Source of the DNA: Taklimakanibacter sp050246735
GTDB lineage: Bacteria; Pseudomonadota; Alphaproteobacteria; Rhizobiales; Aestuariivirgaceae
Assembly: GCA_050246735.1 (NCBI GenBank)
Contig: JBFWVM010000001.1
Location: 62,001-126,000 of the forward strand
DNA length: 64,000 nucleotides
Direction of reading: 5' to 3'
Shown here: one piece after another, positions 11,063 to 19,476 of the stretch
Layout: each line of letters opens with the position of its first letter
How positions within the stretch are numbered: position 1 is the first letter of the stretch
Translations under genes and position numbers: made by a program
Notes under the pieces: model-generated
What the model was told of the DNA's origin: nothing
What the model saw: the letters and a program-made list of their open reading frames with translations, nothing else
Database searches by the model: none

Positions 11063-11895
11063 TGGCGCCCCACCAGCGAAAGCCCGGCATTGACGAAAGC
11101 GAGAACGACGAGAGACACGCCGAGAATGCCGAAGGACATGGCCGAGCCCAGGGGCCAGTTGAAATAGGTACCGAATTGCGGCGCGATGAGCTGGCCGACC
11201 ATGGCCATCTTGCCGCCCACGAGAAGCGGAGTGAAATAGTCGCCGACCGAGATCAGGAAGCAGAGCGCGAAGCTCGCCATGATGCCGGTGCGCGCCCGGG
11301 GGATGACGATGTCGCGCAGCACCGGCCAGGAGCCGGCTCCCAGGTCACGTGCCGATTCGATCTCAGCGTCATTGATGCCGCGCAGGGCGGCGGCGATCGG
11401 CAGGATGGCGAAGGGCAGGAGAAAATGGGTCAAGGTGATGATCACGGCGGCAGGGCTGTAGAGCAGGGCCTCGAAGGGCTGCGTGATGAGCCCCACCGCG
11501 ATCAGCGCCGAATTGACCGCGCCGTCGCTGCCCAGCATCGTCTTCCAGGCGTAGATCTTCATGAGATAGCCGCCGAAGAGCGTGATCAGGGCTATGAAGA
11601 GAAGGGCGGGAGCCCAGCGCCCGGCGCGGAAGCGGATGATCCAGGCATAGTAGAAGCCGAGGACCGTCGCGGTGGTCGCGATCGTGAAGGCGATCAGCAG
11701 CGTCCGCTCGCCCGACCCCAGATGCGTCGTGAAGGTCTTGACGTAGTTGGCGAAGGTGAAATCCGGCACCACCCGGAAGCTGCGCACGCTCCAGAAGCTC
11801 AGCATGAAGAAATAAACCGCGGCGGCGACGAACAGGCCGCCATAGATCGCCGCCGCGGGAAGGAACAGGAGATAGCTGGTGCGCCGGGTCAGCAT
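11059..11895 (-). CDS. ABC transporter permease, polyamine (PotB) type
   Basis: 278 aa from ATG at 11895, eight bases after the binding-protein stop; an earlier in-frame ATG at 11934 lies inside that gene. About six hydrophobic helices are visible, and the EAA-like loop reads ESARDLGAGSWPVLRDIVIP. The order binding protein, PotB-like, PotC-like is the usual one for this class, but the ATPase is absent from this strand. The partner permease follows with a four-base overlap. Confidence 0.88.
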   Translation of the reverse strand: MLTRRTSYLLFLPAAAIYGGLFVAAAVYFFMLSFWSVRSFRVVPDFTFANYVKTFTTHLGSGERTLLIAFTIATTATVLGFYYAWIIRFRAGRWAPALLFIALITLFGGYLMKIYAWKTMLGSDGAVNSALIAVGLITQPFEALLYSPAAVIITLTHFLLPFAILPIAAALRGINDAEIESARDLGAGSWPVLRDIVIPRARTGIMASFALCFLISVGDYFTPLLVGGKMAMVGQLIAPQFGTYFNWPLGSAMSFGILGVSLVVLAFVNAGLSLVGRQ

Positions 11896-11902
11896 GGAAA
11901 GG

Positions 11903-13003
11903 TCAGGCGGCGAGAACTTCCTGCCAGGCGGCAAGCCATTCCGGCCACGCGGCGACCGTGCCGTCGCTTTCGGACGGCGCCATGGGGAAGAACTTGCACA
12001 GTTTCTCGAAGCTCGTCATGTCCTTGTACGGATACATTGTGGCGGCCGGCCCGGTCAGCGCGTCCATCGCCTCCTGGGTCGAGACCGCATAGTTGTTCTT
12101 GGTCAGATCGAGCTGCGCCGGCACGGTCAGCATATGGTTGGCCATCTTGTGCGCGAGATCGGGATTGGGCGCCGACTTCGGAATGACATAGGAGTCGATG
12201 AAGCCGAAGCAGCCTTCCTTGGGATAGGCGTAGGCCAGCTTCTTCTTTTCGGCGACGATGGCGGGCAGCCATTCGGCGCCGCCCAAGGTCATCACGACCT
12301 CGCCGCGCACCATGGCGTCGGCTCCCTCGCCATATGAGGGGAAGAGGGCGCGGGCATGCTCCTTCTTGAGCTTGATGCAGAACTTCTTGACTTCCTCGAG
12401 CTGCTTCGGCGTCACCAGGGAGGCGACCTCGGCGCCCGACACCATGATGGATGCGGTCAACATCATGCCGACGGCATCGTCGAACATGGCGATCTTGCCC
12501 TTGTATTCGGGCTTCTCGAGGTCGAACCATGAGGTGGGCTGGACCGCGCCCGGATCGTACACCATCGGACCGCCGCCCCAGGTGAAGGGCACCGACCAGT
12601 GGACGCCGTCGACGAACAGGTTGCCGTCGTCGCGGAAGATGGGCAGCACCTTGGAAAGGTTGGGCACCTTGCCGGCGTCGATGGGCTGGATGAGACCCGC
12701 TTCGCGCAATCCCGGCACATAGCCCATATAGGGCGTCACGATGTCGATCGGCGCCTGGGCCGCGAGCTTGGTGACGATCTCGTCATTGTTGGCGAGATAG
12801 GTCGCGGCAAGCTCGATGTCGTTCTTGGCGAGGAAATCCTCGGTGCTGAGTGGGCTGTCATAACCCTGCCAGCCCAGCCAGTTGACCTGGGTCCCGGCCG
12901 ACGCCGCCGACCCGAAGGCCGAAACCGCAGCGCCCGCCGCGGTCATCCGCAACAATTCACGGCGCGACAGCACAGGCAGGGTCGAGCCCTGAAATACCTT
13001 CAT
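11903..13003 (-). CDS. Extracellular solute-binding protein, spermidine/putrescine (PotD) type, Tat-exported
   Basis: 366 aa from ATG at 13003, chosen for its strong GGAGG about 6 bases upstream. A longer frame to 13066 crosses the presumed promoter. The N-terminus carries a twin-arginine motif SRRELLRM followed by a hydrophobic stretch ending FGSAASA, so it is probably exported folded. The mature part has QVNWLGWQGYDSPLS and alternating lobes typical of PotD/PotF-like proteins. Ligands of this class include polyamines, 2-aminoethylphosphonate and opines; the ligand here is not evident. It leads the leftward operon. Confidence 0.86.
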   Translation of the reverse strand: MKVFQGSTLPVLSRRELLRMTAAGAAVSAFGSAASAGTQVNWLGWQGYDSPLSTEDFLAKNDIELAATYLANNDEIVTKLAAQAPIDIVTPYMGYVPGLREAGLIQPIDAGKVPNLSKVLPIFRDDGNLFVDGVHWSVPFTWGGGPMVYDPGAVQPTSWFDLEKPEYKGKIAMFDDAVGMMLTASIMVSGAEVASLVTPKQLEEVKKFCIKLKKEHARALFPSYGEGADAMVRGEVVMTLGGAEWLPAIVAEKKKLAYAYPKEGCFGFIDSYVIPKSAPNPDLAHKMANHMLTVPAQLDLTKNNYAVSTQEAMDALTGPAATMYPYKDMTSFEKLCKFFPMAPSESDGTVAAWPEWLAAWQEVLAA

Positions 13004-13062
13004 GACGATCCTCCATCCGTTTCTGGTTTTACCACTCCGGCGCCAGTTCATGGCATAAGTGA

Positions 13063-13091
13063 TCAACTGTCAATAGGTAAATAACTGTTGA
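13063..13091. promoter_or_regulatory. Inverted repeat in the divergent promoter region (candidate GntR operator)
   Basis: The arms tcaactgt (13063-13070) and actgttga (13084-13091) are near-perfect inverted complements with 13 bases between them. The region separates the Tat-exported binding protein (leftward) from the SDR gene (rightward). TTGACA read leftward (13073-13068) and two TTGACC copies on the plus strand (13088-13093 and 13096-13101) could serve as -35 elements. A single regulator bound here could control both arms. The repeat is seen directly; the regulator assignment is inference. Confidence 0.5.
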
Positions 13092-13136
13092 CCCTTTGAC
13101 CTTGTTGCTGTCATCCTGAAAAAAACGGGGAAGCGG

Positions 13137-13895
13137 ATGTCAGGAAGACTCAACGACAAGACGGCGATCGTGCTCGGCGGCTCGCGCGGAATCGGCGAGG
13201 GTGTGGTCAACGTGCTGGTGCGCGAGGGCGCCTTTGTCGTGAACTGCGATGTCGATCAGGAACTCGGGGCAGAGGCGGCGAGGAGCCATGCCGGCCATTG
13301 CGAATATTTTCGCGGCGACATCGCGCGGCGCGACGACATGCAGGCGCTTGCCGCCCATGTCCTCGCCGCCCGCGGCCGTATCGACATCCTCTGCCAGGTC
13401 GCCGGCATATACCCCAATCACCTGATCGAGGACCTGCCGGAGGCGGAATGGGACCGGGTGCTTGCGGTCAATCTGAAGGGACCGTTCCTCGCCATCCAGG
13501 CCTGCTTTCCGGCGATGAAGAAGAACCGGAGCGGCCGGATCGTGCTCACCGGATCAATCACCGGCCCCCATGTCACCTGGCCCGAGCATGCGCATTATTC
13601 CGCGAGCAAGGCGGGGCTGGTCGGCCTCGCCAGGGCGACGGCGATCGAAGGCGCCGCCTTCGGCATCACATGCAATGTCGTCGAGCCCGGCAATGTCGAG
13701 ACCGCCAATCTCAGGCGCGAGCGTGGGCCCGACCACATGGAGGCGATGGCGCGCGCCGTGCCGCTGGGGCGGCTCGCCAAGCCCGAGGAGATCGGCGAGG
13801 CCATGGCCTTCCTCGCCTCCGATGCGGCAAGCTATATCACCGGCACGACGCTGGTGCTCGACGGCGGCCAGATCCTTCCCGAGGCGCGGCTTTGA
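13137..13895 (+). CDS. SDR-family oxidoreductase
   Basis: 252 aa. ATG at 13137 follows GGGGAAG. The cofactor site is LGGSRGIG (residues 13-20), where the usual TG is replaced by LG. The catalytic set is Ser140, Tyr154 and Lys158 in YSASK, and the C-terminus has YITGTTLVLDGG. It first appears to act as an NAD(H)-type alcohol or hydroxy-acid dehydrogenase. It is the first gene of the rightward arm and overlaps the ATPase gene by four bases (TTGA), so the two are translationally coupled. Confidence 0.88.
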   Translation: MSGRLNDKTAIVLGGSRGIGEGVVNVLVREGAFVVNCDVDQELGAEAARSHAGHCEYFRGDIARRDDMQALAAHVLAARGRIDILCQVAGIYPNHLIEDLPEAEWDRVLAVNLKGPFLAIQACFPAMKKNRSGRIVLTGSITGPHVTWPEHAHYSASKAGLVGLARATAIEGAAFGITCNVVEPGNVETANLRRERGPDHMEAMARAVPLGRLAKPEEIGEAMAFLASDAASYITGTTLVLDGGQILPEARL

Positions 13896-14929
13896 CGCAG
13901 GCGCTGGTCAGGCTGCGGAAGCTGAGCAAGGCCTATGGCGAAAGCATCGCCGTGCATCCGCTCGATCTCGACATCGCCCAGGGCGACTTTCTCGCCGTCC
14001 TCGGCCCGTCGGGATGCGGCAAGACCACGCTGCTGCGCATGATGGGCGGCTTCGCCGAGCCCTCCACCGGCACGATCGAGATCGCCGGCAGGGACGTGAC
14101 GCAGACCGGTCCCGAGAAGCGGCCGACCAACATGGTCTTCCAGGGCTATGGCCTGTTCCCGCATATGAACGTCCGCCAGAATGTAAGCTACGGACTCAAG
14201 CTCAGGGCCGTGGCGCCGGACGAGATTCGAGCACGCGTCGCCGACATGCTGGTACTGGTTCACCTCGAGGAGCTCGCCGAGCGCCCGGTCAACGAGCTGT
14301 CGGGCGGCCAGCAGCAGCGCGTGGCGCTGGCGCGCGCTCTGGTGATGCGGCCCGCCGTCCTCCTGCTCGACGAGCCGCTCGCCGCGCTCGACCTCAAATT
14401 GCGCAAGCAGATGCAGGCGGAGCTCAGACGCATCCACCGCTCGCTCGGCGGCACTTTCGTCTTCGTCACCCACGACCAGGAGGAGGCGCTCGGCCTCGCC
14501 AACCGCATCGCGGTCATGGAAGCGGGAAAGATCGTGCAGCAAGGCGACCCGCAGCAGATCTACCGCCAGCCGGCCTCGCGCTTCGTCTCCACCTTCATCG
14601 GCGACGCCAATCTTCTCGAAGGCCGGCGCGAGCGGGGCGTCGTCAGGCTGGGCTGCGGCGCCAGCTTCACCTCGGCGGGCGCCGACGGCGCGGTCAATGT
14701 GATCATCCGTCCGGAGGCCCTGCGGCTCAACGGCACGGGCCGCGTCCACGGCAAGGTCGTCGACAGCGTGTTCCTCGGCGCCTTCACCAAGGTCGTCGTC
14801 GTGCTCGACGACGGCAAGGAGATCGCCGTGCACATACCCGAGGGGCTGCCGGCGGCGCTGCCCGAGGCCGGCGAGCGGGTGGGATTGAGCTGGAACGACG
14901 CCGCGATGAGGTGCCTCGATGCGACGTGA
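13892..14929 (+). CDS. ABC transporter ATP-binding protein, PotA type
   Basis: 345 aa starting at TTG 13892, overlapping the SDR stop. Walker A is GPSGCGKTT (residues 38-46), the signature is LSGGQQQR, Walker B is LLLDEPLAALD, and the switch histidine follows in VTHDQEE. The last 90 or so residues form a TOBE-like domain. It lacks permeases on its own strand, whereas the divergent leftward operon has a binding protein and two permeases but no ATPase, so the two arms very probably build one importer. The stop overlaps the next gene by 11 bases. Confidence 0.9.
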   Translation: MTQALVRLRKLSKAYGESIAVHPLDLDIAQGDFLAVLGPSGCGKTTLLRMMGGFAEPSTGTIEIAGRDVTQTGPEKRPTNMVFQGYGLFPHMNVRQNVSYGLKLRAVAPDEIRARVADMLVLVHLEELAERPVNELSGGQQQRVALARALVMRPAVLLLDEPLAALDLKLRKQMQAELRRIHRSLGGTFVFVTHDQEEALGLANRIAVMEAGKIVQQGDPQQIYRQPASRFVSTFIGDANLLEGRRERGVVRLGCGASFTSAGADGAVNVIIRPEALRLNGTGRVHGKVVDSVFLGAFTKVVVVLDDGKEIAVHIPEGLPAALPEAGERVGLSWNDAAMRCLDAT

Positions 14930-16010
14930 CGAGATCAAGACGCCGGCATTGATCCTCGATCTCGATCGCCTCGACGGCAATATCGCGGTCATGGCGGCAT
15001 GGGCGAGAGACGCCGGCGTGGCGCTCAGGCCGCATGCCAAGTCGCACAAATCGCCGGATATCGCACGCCGCCTGCTGAGGGCAGGCGCGCTCGGCGCCAG
15101 CTGCGCCACCATAGCGGAGGCGGAGGACCTCGCGGCGGCCGGGATTCCGGGCCTCCTCATCACCTCGCCGATGACGACGTCCGACATGCTGACGCGGCTC
15201 GGCCGGCTCCTCGTCCGCGCCGCCGACGTCATGGTCGTGGCCGACGATCCGCGCAATGTCGATGCGCTCGCCGGGATCGCCGAGGCCTCAGGCCGCACGC
15301 TTCCCGTCATGGTGGAGCTCGATGTCGGCCAGAAGCGCACCGGCTGCATCGAGATCGCCGATGCAGTCGCCCTGGCGAAACGCATCGCGCAGCGCACGGG
15401 GCTCTCCTTCGCCGGCGTCCAGGCCTATTGGGGCCACCTGCAGCACGTGATGCCGTTCGACGAAAGAAAGACGCAAGTGGCGCTAAGCATGGAAAGACTG
15501 CGCCAACTGGTTGCGGCGCTGACCGAGGCCGGCTCCCGCCCCGCCATCATCACCGGCAGCGGCACCGGAACGTATTGGCTCGACGTCCAGCACCGGACGT
15601 TCACCGAGCTTCAAGGCGGCTCTTTCCTCTTCCTCGATTCCTGCTACCGGGCGCTGCCGCTGACCCCGGCCGGCAACCCGTTCACGCCGGCGCTTTTCGT
15701 CGCGGCGGGGGTGGTGACGGCAAACCGGCATGACTGCGTCATCGTCAATGCCGGCTTCAAGGCGCTGGCGACCGATTCGGGCAAGCCGGCGGTCAGCCGC
15801 GGGATGGCGCAGGACGCCACCTACAGGTTCATGGGCGACGAGCATGGGGCGATCGACTTCGGTGCCGGCGCGCCGAGGCCGGAGGTCGGCACGGTCATCG
15901 AACTGGTGACTCCGCATTGCGATCCGACCGTCAACCTGCATGCCCGTTATGTCGTCGTGCGCGGCGAGGACGTGGTCGACGAGTGGCCGATCATGGCGCG
16001 CGGCTATTGA
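14919..16010 (+). CDS. DSD1-family PLP enzyme, probable D-threonine/D-3-hydroxyaspartate aldolase
   Basis: 363 aa. The fold-type III alanine-racemase-like N-terminus has RPHAKSHK, with Lys41 the expected PLP lysine. GSGTGTY near residue 212 should hold the phosphate. The C-terminal metal site reads His333-Cys334-Asp335: the H-x-D spacing is that of D-threonine aldolases, whereas eukaryotic-type D-serine dehydratases usually have H-x-C. An aldolase splitting a D-beta-hydroxy-amino acid into glycine or similar plus an aldehyde is the better guess. It overlaps the ATPase gene by 11 bases and precedes RidA. Confidence 0.8.
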   Translation: MRRDEIKTPALILDLDRLDGNIAVMAAWARDAGVALRPHAKSHKSPDIARRLLRAGALGASCATIAEAEDLAAAGIPGLLITSPMTTSDMLTRLGRLLVRAADVMVVADDPRNVDALAGIAEASGRTLPVMVELDVGQKRTGCIEIADAVALAKRIAQRTGLSFAGVQAYWGHLQHVMPFDERKTQVALSMERLRQLVAALTEAGSRPAIITGSGTGTYWLDVQHRTFTELQGGSFLFLDSCYRALPLTPAGNPFTPALFVAAGVVTANRHDCVIVNAGFKALATDSGKPAVSRGMAQDATYRFMGDEHGAIDFGAGAPRPEVGTVIELVTPHCDPTVNLHARYVVVRGEDVVDEWPIMARGY

Positions 16011-16020
16011 AGGAGACATC

Positions 16021-16446
16021 ATGACGAAGCAGGCCTATCCCGCGCATCCGGAAGTCCCCATCTCGAAGGCCATCAGGGCCGGCGATTTCGTTTTCACCTC
16101 CGCCTATGGCCCATGGACCTTCGATCCGCGCAAGGTCACCTTCGATGCGGACGGCCGCATTCTCTCCGACGGCACCGACAATCGCAACGTGCCTTTCGAC
16201 GACCAGGTGCACCGGACATTCGGCTTCGTCAGGAACGCCCTGGCCGCCGCCCAATGCAGCCTCGACGATGTCGTCGACTGCCAGGTCTGGCTGGCCGATC
16301 CGCGCGATTTCGTCCGCTTCAACGAGATCTACCGGACCTATTTTACCAAGGACCCGCCGGTGCGCTCGGTTTTTCCGATCGGTTTCATGTTCGACGTCAA
16401 GATCGAGATCAAGGTCATCGCCTACAAGCCGTTGCCGAAGGGCTGA
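16021..16446 (+). CDS. RidA/YjgF-family protein (probable 2-imino acid deaminase)
   Basis: 141 aa from ATG at 16021, which has AAGGAG seven bases upstream; an open extension to 15940 lies within the previous gene. Arg115 in PPVRSVF matches the conserved arginine that binds the carboxylate of imino acids in active RidA proteins. RidA proteins hydrolyse reactive enamines and imines released by PLP or flavin enzymes. A position directly after a PLP enzyme, in a cluster with a D-amino-acid dehydrogenase, fits that role. Confidence 0.88.
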   Translation: MTKQAYPAHPEVPISKAIRAGDFVFTSAYGPWTFDPRKVTFDADGRILSDGTDNRNVPFDDQVHRTFGFVRNALAAAQCSLDDVVDCQVWLADPRDFVRFNEIYRTYFTKDPPVRSVFPIGFMFDVKIEIKVIAYKPLPKG

Positions 16447-16448
16447 CG

Positions 16449-17243
16449 ATGCGCGCCGAGATCCATCAGATCGTGACCTTCGCCGAGGAGGCCTTCAGTG
16501 GCAATCCGGCCTTCGTCGTGTCGCTGGCCGACGAATTGCCCGACCAAACGATGCAGGCGCTGGCCGGGCAGCTCGGCGAACCGGTGCTCGCGTCGCTGCG
16601 TCCCGCCGACGGCCGCCTGAGATCGCTCCATTTCCACAGTCCCGGCGGCCGCCATGGCGGCGCCGGTCACGCCATGATGGCGGCGGCGCATGTCGGCTTC
16701 GAAGCGACGCCGGAAGAGACGGCGCTCACCTTTCTCATGGCGGACGGATCGCGACGAACCATCAGACGCGAGGGGCGGCGCATCTCGGTGCCGTGGCCGT
16801 TGATGCCGGGCCATGCGATCGAGAAGCGAAAGGAGCTCGGCGCCGCCTTGCGGTCGATGCCGCTCGAAACCTTCGATGCGCCCTTCGGCTATGTCGCGGT
16901 CTTCGAGGATCCCGGTCAGGTCGGATCCCTCGATCCCGACCAGGCGGCCGTCGCGCGGCTCGAGCGCGGTGCCGTCATCGCCACGGCGCGCGGCGACAGG
17001 TCGGATTTCGTGCTGCGCGTCTTCGCGCCCAGGCTCGGCCTGCCCGAAGATCCGGTCTGCGGGACAGCGCACCGTATCCTCGCGCCTTATTGGGCAGGAC
17101 GGCTCGGACGGCCCGAGCTCCACAGCGAGCAGCTTTCGCCGCGCGGCGGCAATCTCTGGTGCACGCTGCGTGACGATCACGTGATCATCAGCGGGCATTC
17201 GCTGCGCTTCCTCTCGGGCGCCATCGACCTGCCGGACCCCTGA
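16449..17243 (+). CDS. PhzF-family isomerase-like protein
   Basis: 264 aa. PhzF-fold landmarks are IVTFAEEAFSGNPAFVV near the start, HFHSPGGRHGGAGHA, and EDPVCGTAHRILAPYW in the C-terminal half. Glu44 (in QLGEPV) sits where PhzF proteins have their acid/base glutamate, although the surrounding SETTF consensus is not kept. PhzF relatives isomerise or epimerise small cyclic or amino-acid-derived substrates; most have unknown function. It is spaced two bases after ridA and overlaps the next start (TGATG). Confidence 0.82.
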   Translation: MRAEIHQIVTFAEEAFSGNPAFVVSLADELPDQTMQALAGQLGEPVLASLRPADGRLRSLHFHSPGGRHGGAGHAMMAAAHVGFEATPEETALTFLMADGSRRTIRREGRRISVPWPLMPGHAIEKRKELGAALRSMPLETFDAPFGYVAVFEDPGQVGSLDPDQAAVARLERGAVIATARGDRSDFVLRVFAPRLGLPEDPVCGTAHRILAPYWAGRLGRPELHSEQLSPRGGNLWCTLRDDHVIISGHSLRFLSGAIDLPDP

Positions 17244-18169
17244 TGCGCTTCGATGTGCCAGCTTCCGCCGGTCCGCTCGTCACCCTGGCGCGGGGCGACA
17301 TGGCGCTTGCCGTTGCGCCCGCCTGCGGCGCGCGCATCGCCTCGTTCACGATGCGCGGCCTGGATATCCTGCGGCCGGCCTCGGCCTCGGGATTGAGATC
17401 AGGCAGATGCTACGAATTTGCCGGCTTTCCGCTATTGCCCTATTCGGGTCCGGTCTTCGGCGGGGGCTTCAGGTTCAACGGCGAATTCTTTCCCCTCGGG
17501 CGCACGGTCCCCGAAGAGCCGACGGCGACCCATGGCGAAGCCTGGATCAGACCCTGGCAGACCGTGGTCCAGGACGCCGATCGGCTCGTCCTGCGCATGG
17601 ACCACCATCCGGCCGACGGCGAATTTCCCTTTGCGTTCCGCGGCGAGATCACTTTCGCATTGCATGACGACGGCCTTTCGATCGGCATCATCCTGAGCTG
17701 TCGCGACCATCGCCCGATGCCGGTCGGCATCGGCTTCCATCCCTATTTTCCGAAGTCGCCGGGAACGATGATGCATTTCGACGCGACCGGCCTGTGGCCG
17801 CCCGATTCGGAAGAATCGGTGGGACTTTCCTGCGGGCCGCTTCTTCCCGGTCTGGATTTCACGCAGCCTCGCGACGTGTCGGCCATGGTGCTCGATCGCT
17901 GCTACGAAGGCTGGGGCGGCAAGGCCGAGCTGGCATATGCCGATGGCCGACGCGTGGCGATCGCGGCAGATGGAGCACTGCGGAAGCTTCAGATCTACGA
18001 TGCCTGGGACTATCCCTATATCTGCATAGAGCCGGTGAGCAACGCCAATGACGGCTTCAACCGGTTGGCATTGGGCGCTCCATGTCATGGCGTTCATGTG
18101 CTGGAGCCCGCGCAAAGCCTGCGCGGCACCGTGCTGATAAAGCCGGCGGGGTGCTATTCCGATGGGTGA
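17243..18169 (+). CDS. Aldose 1-epimerase-like (galactose mutarotase superfamily) protein
   Basis: 308 aa. The mutarotase-like pattern includes FPLLPYSGPVFGGGFRFNGE, a central GFHPYFPK with the expected catalytic His, and CIEPVSNANDGFN near the C-terminus with the likely catalytic Glu. Such enzymes interconvert alpha and beta anomers. Its presence in an otherwise amino-acid-like pathway suggests that the imported substrate has a sugar or sugar-lactone part. It starts inside the preceding stop and ends the rightward arm. Confidence 0.82.
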   Translation: MRFDVPASAGPLVTLARGDMALAVAPACGARIASFTMRGLDILRPASASGLRSGRCYEFAGFPLLPYSGPVFGGGFRFNGEFFPLGRTVPEEPTATHGEAWIRPWQTVVQDADRLVLRMDHHPADGEFPFAFRGEITFALHDDGLSIGIILSCRDHRPMPVGIGFHPYFPKSPGTMMHFDATGLWPPDSEESVGLSCGPLLPGLDFTQPRDVSAMVLDRCYEGWGGKAELAYADGRRVAIAADGALRKLQIYDAWDYPYICIEPVSNANDGFNRLALGAPCHGVHVLEPAQSLRGTVLIKPAGCYSDG

Positions 18170-18189
18170 CGAAGAACCTTTCGGGGGAC

Positions 18190-18933
18190 TCAGGCTTGCA
18201 GGCGGCGCGTCAGCGGTGTCGCGACCAGGCGGAGATATTCGCTTTCGGGCTCGCCGTAGAAGCCGTTGGCCAGTTTCTCGATCCCGGCCCGATCGAGCAC
18301 GGTGATCTGGCGCCGGACCGCCTTGATCAGGCGGCGTCCCTCGAGCTCGTGCAGGGCGACGGTCACGCCGGCACGCCTGACACCCAGCATGAGCGCCAGG
18401 AATTCGTGCGTGATCGGTATGGCATTCCCGTCCACGCGGTCGTGAGCCATCAATATCCAGCGCGACAGGCGCTCGACCAGATTGGCGCGGCCGTTGGCAA
18501 GCGCGGTGTGGGCCGTCTGGATCATCAGCGTGTGAGCGAAGCGCGAAAGCCGCATACGCAGGCCGCTGCTGCGGCGAAGCGCTTCGAGAATGACCGCCGC
18601 CGGCAGCCTGTAGCCATGACCCTCGACCTGCATGTAGGCCGAGTGGTTGGCGACGTCGTCGCCGAGGATGACGGAGATGCCGGTGATGCCTTCCCGGCCG
18701 ATGAGGCCGATCTCGATCTGCTTGCCGATGCCGTTGGCGGCGACGAGCGAGACGATGCCGCTCTCCACGAAATATACGCTTTCGGCGCGCCGGCCGCGGA
18801 TCTCGACATCGTGCCCGACCGGCAGGGGGACGAGCTCGAGATGCGGCGCGATGAAGGCGTGGTCCTCGGCGGCCATCGTCGCCAGCAGATGGTTGCGGAA
18901 CGGCCGGTCGGCGGGCTGGCGCGGGTTGTCCAT
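18190..18933 (-). CDS. Crp/Fnr-family transcriptional regulator
   Basis: 247 aa. The N-terminal cyclic-nucleotide-binding-like beta roll (LELVPLPVGHDVEIRGRRAE, VYFVESGIVSLV) is followed by a long helix and a C-terminal winged helix (LALMLGVRRAGVTVALHELE). The FNR cluster cysteines are not seen, so a one-carbon or oxygen role via Fe-S is unlikely. It converges on the epimerase-like gene 20 bases away. Targets are unknown. Confidence 0.87.
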   Translation of the reverse strand: MDNPRQPADRPFRNHLLATMAAEDHAFIAPHLELVPLPVGHDVEIRGRRAESVYFVESGIVSLVAANGIGKQIEIGLIGREGITGISVILGDDVANHSAYMQVEGHGYRLPAAVILEALRRSSGLRMRLSRFAHTLMIQTAHTALANGRANLVERLSRWILMAHDRVDGNAIPITHEFLALMLGVRRAGVTVALHELEGRRLIKAVRRQITVLDRAGIEKLANGFYGEPESEYLRLVATPLTRRLQA

Positions 18934-19068
18934 GGCGCCCGCTAGCTTCGTGCCTGGGCCGGCGCTCCCGCCATCGCCGCTGCGGGGCGTCCGGTAGCCG
19001 GCGATCGACGATCAAAAGCCTTCCGGTATGGTGCGGAACGTGTCATCAACCACCACTGTTCAGGGATG

Positions 19069-19365
19069 TCAGCGTTCAAGCGGAGCCGTCCAAGCTTGCG
19101 CTACTCCGTCAACGTCGACGGCGATCTCGGGTTCCATCAGGAACGCTGAGCTCTCCTCGATGCACATGGCGAGAACCGGGCTCAACCAGGGAGACTCCAG
19201 TATATCGGTTGGGTTGGCCGCTACCGTGGCCATCGCCGTTGCGACGGCAAGGCGGGCCCGGTCCTCATCCGCCGCCCTGGCCCAGCAGGTCGCCTTGACC
19301 AGACTGTGCCGCCAGGATTGCTCCCAGAGAAAGTCTTCAATTGGTTCAAGACGATAGATCGGCAT
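19069..19365 (-). CDS. Small conserved hypothetical protein
   Basis: 98 aa from ATG at 19365, which is preceded by GAGGGGAAG at good spacing. The start MPIYRLEPIEDFLWE and the Trp/Ala-rich CWARAADEDRARL segment resemble small proteins I recall from rhizobia. No membrane segment, signal peptide or catalytic motif is visible. It is a stand-alone gene between the Crp/Fnr regulator and the L,D-transpeptidase, both of which read in the same direction. Confidence 0.6.
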   Translation of the reverse strand: MPIYRLEPIEDFLWEQSWRHSLVKATCWARAADEDRARLAVATAMATVAANPTDILESPWLSPVLAMCIEESSAFLMEPEIAVDVDGVAQAWTAPLER

Positions 19366-19476
19366 GGATGCTTCCCCTCGATCCAATAGATCATTGGCCG
19401 AGGCGGAAACCTAGTCATGGTACGAAACCGTACGATGCGCTGGGGGGACTTGTCGGCCGTCTTTCCGGATCACGCC

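Noticed and set aside
14919..16010. Calling the PLP enzyme D-serine dehydratase
   Set aside because: The metal motif is H-x-D rather than the H-x-C typical of that enzyme, although the family assignment is shared.
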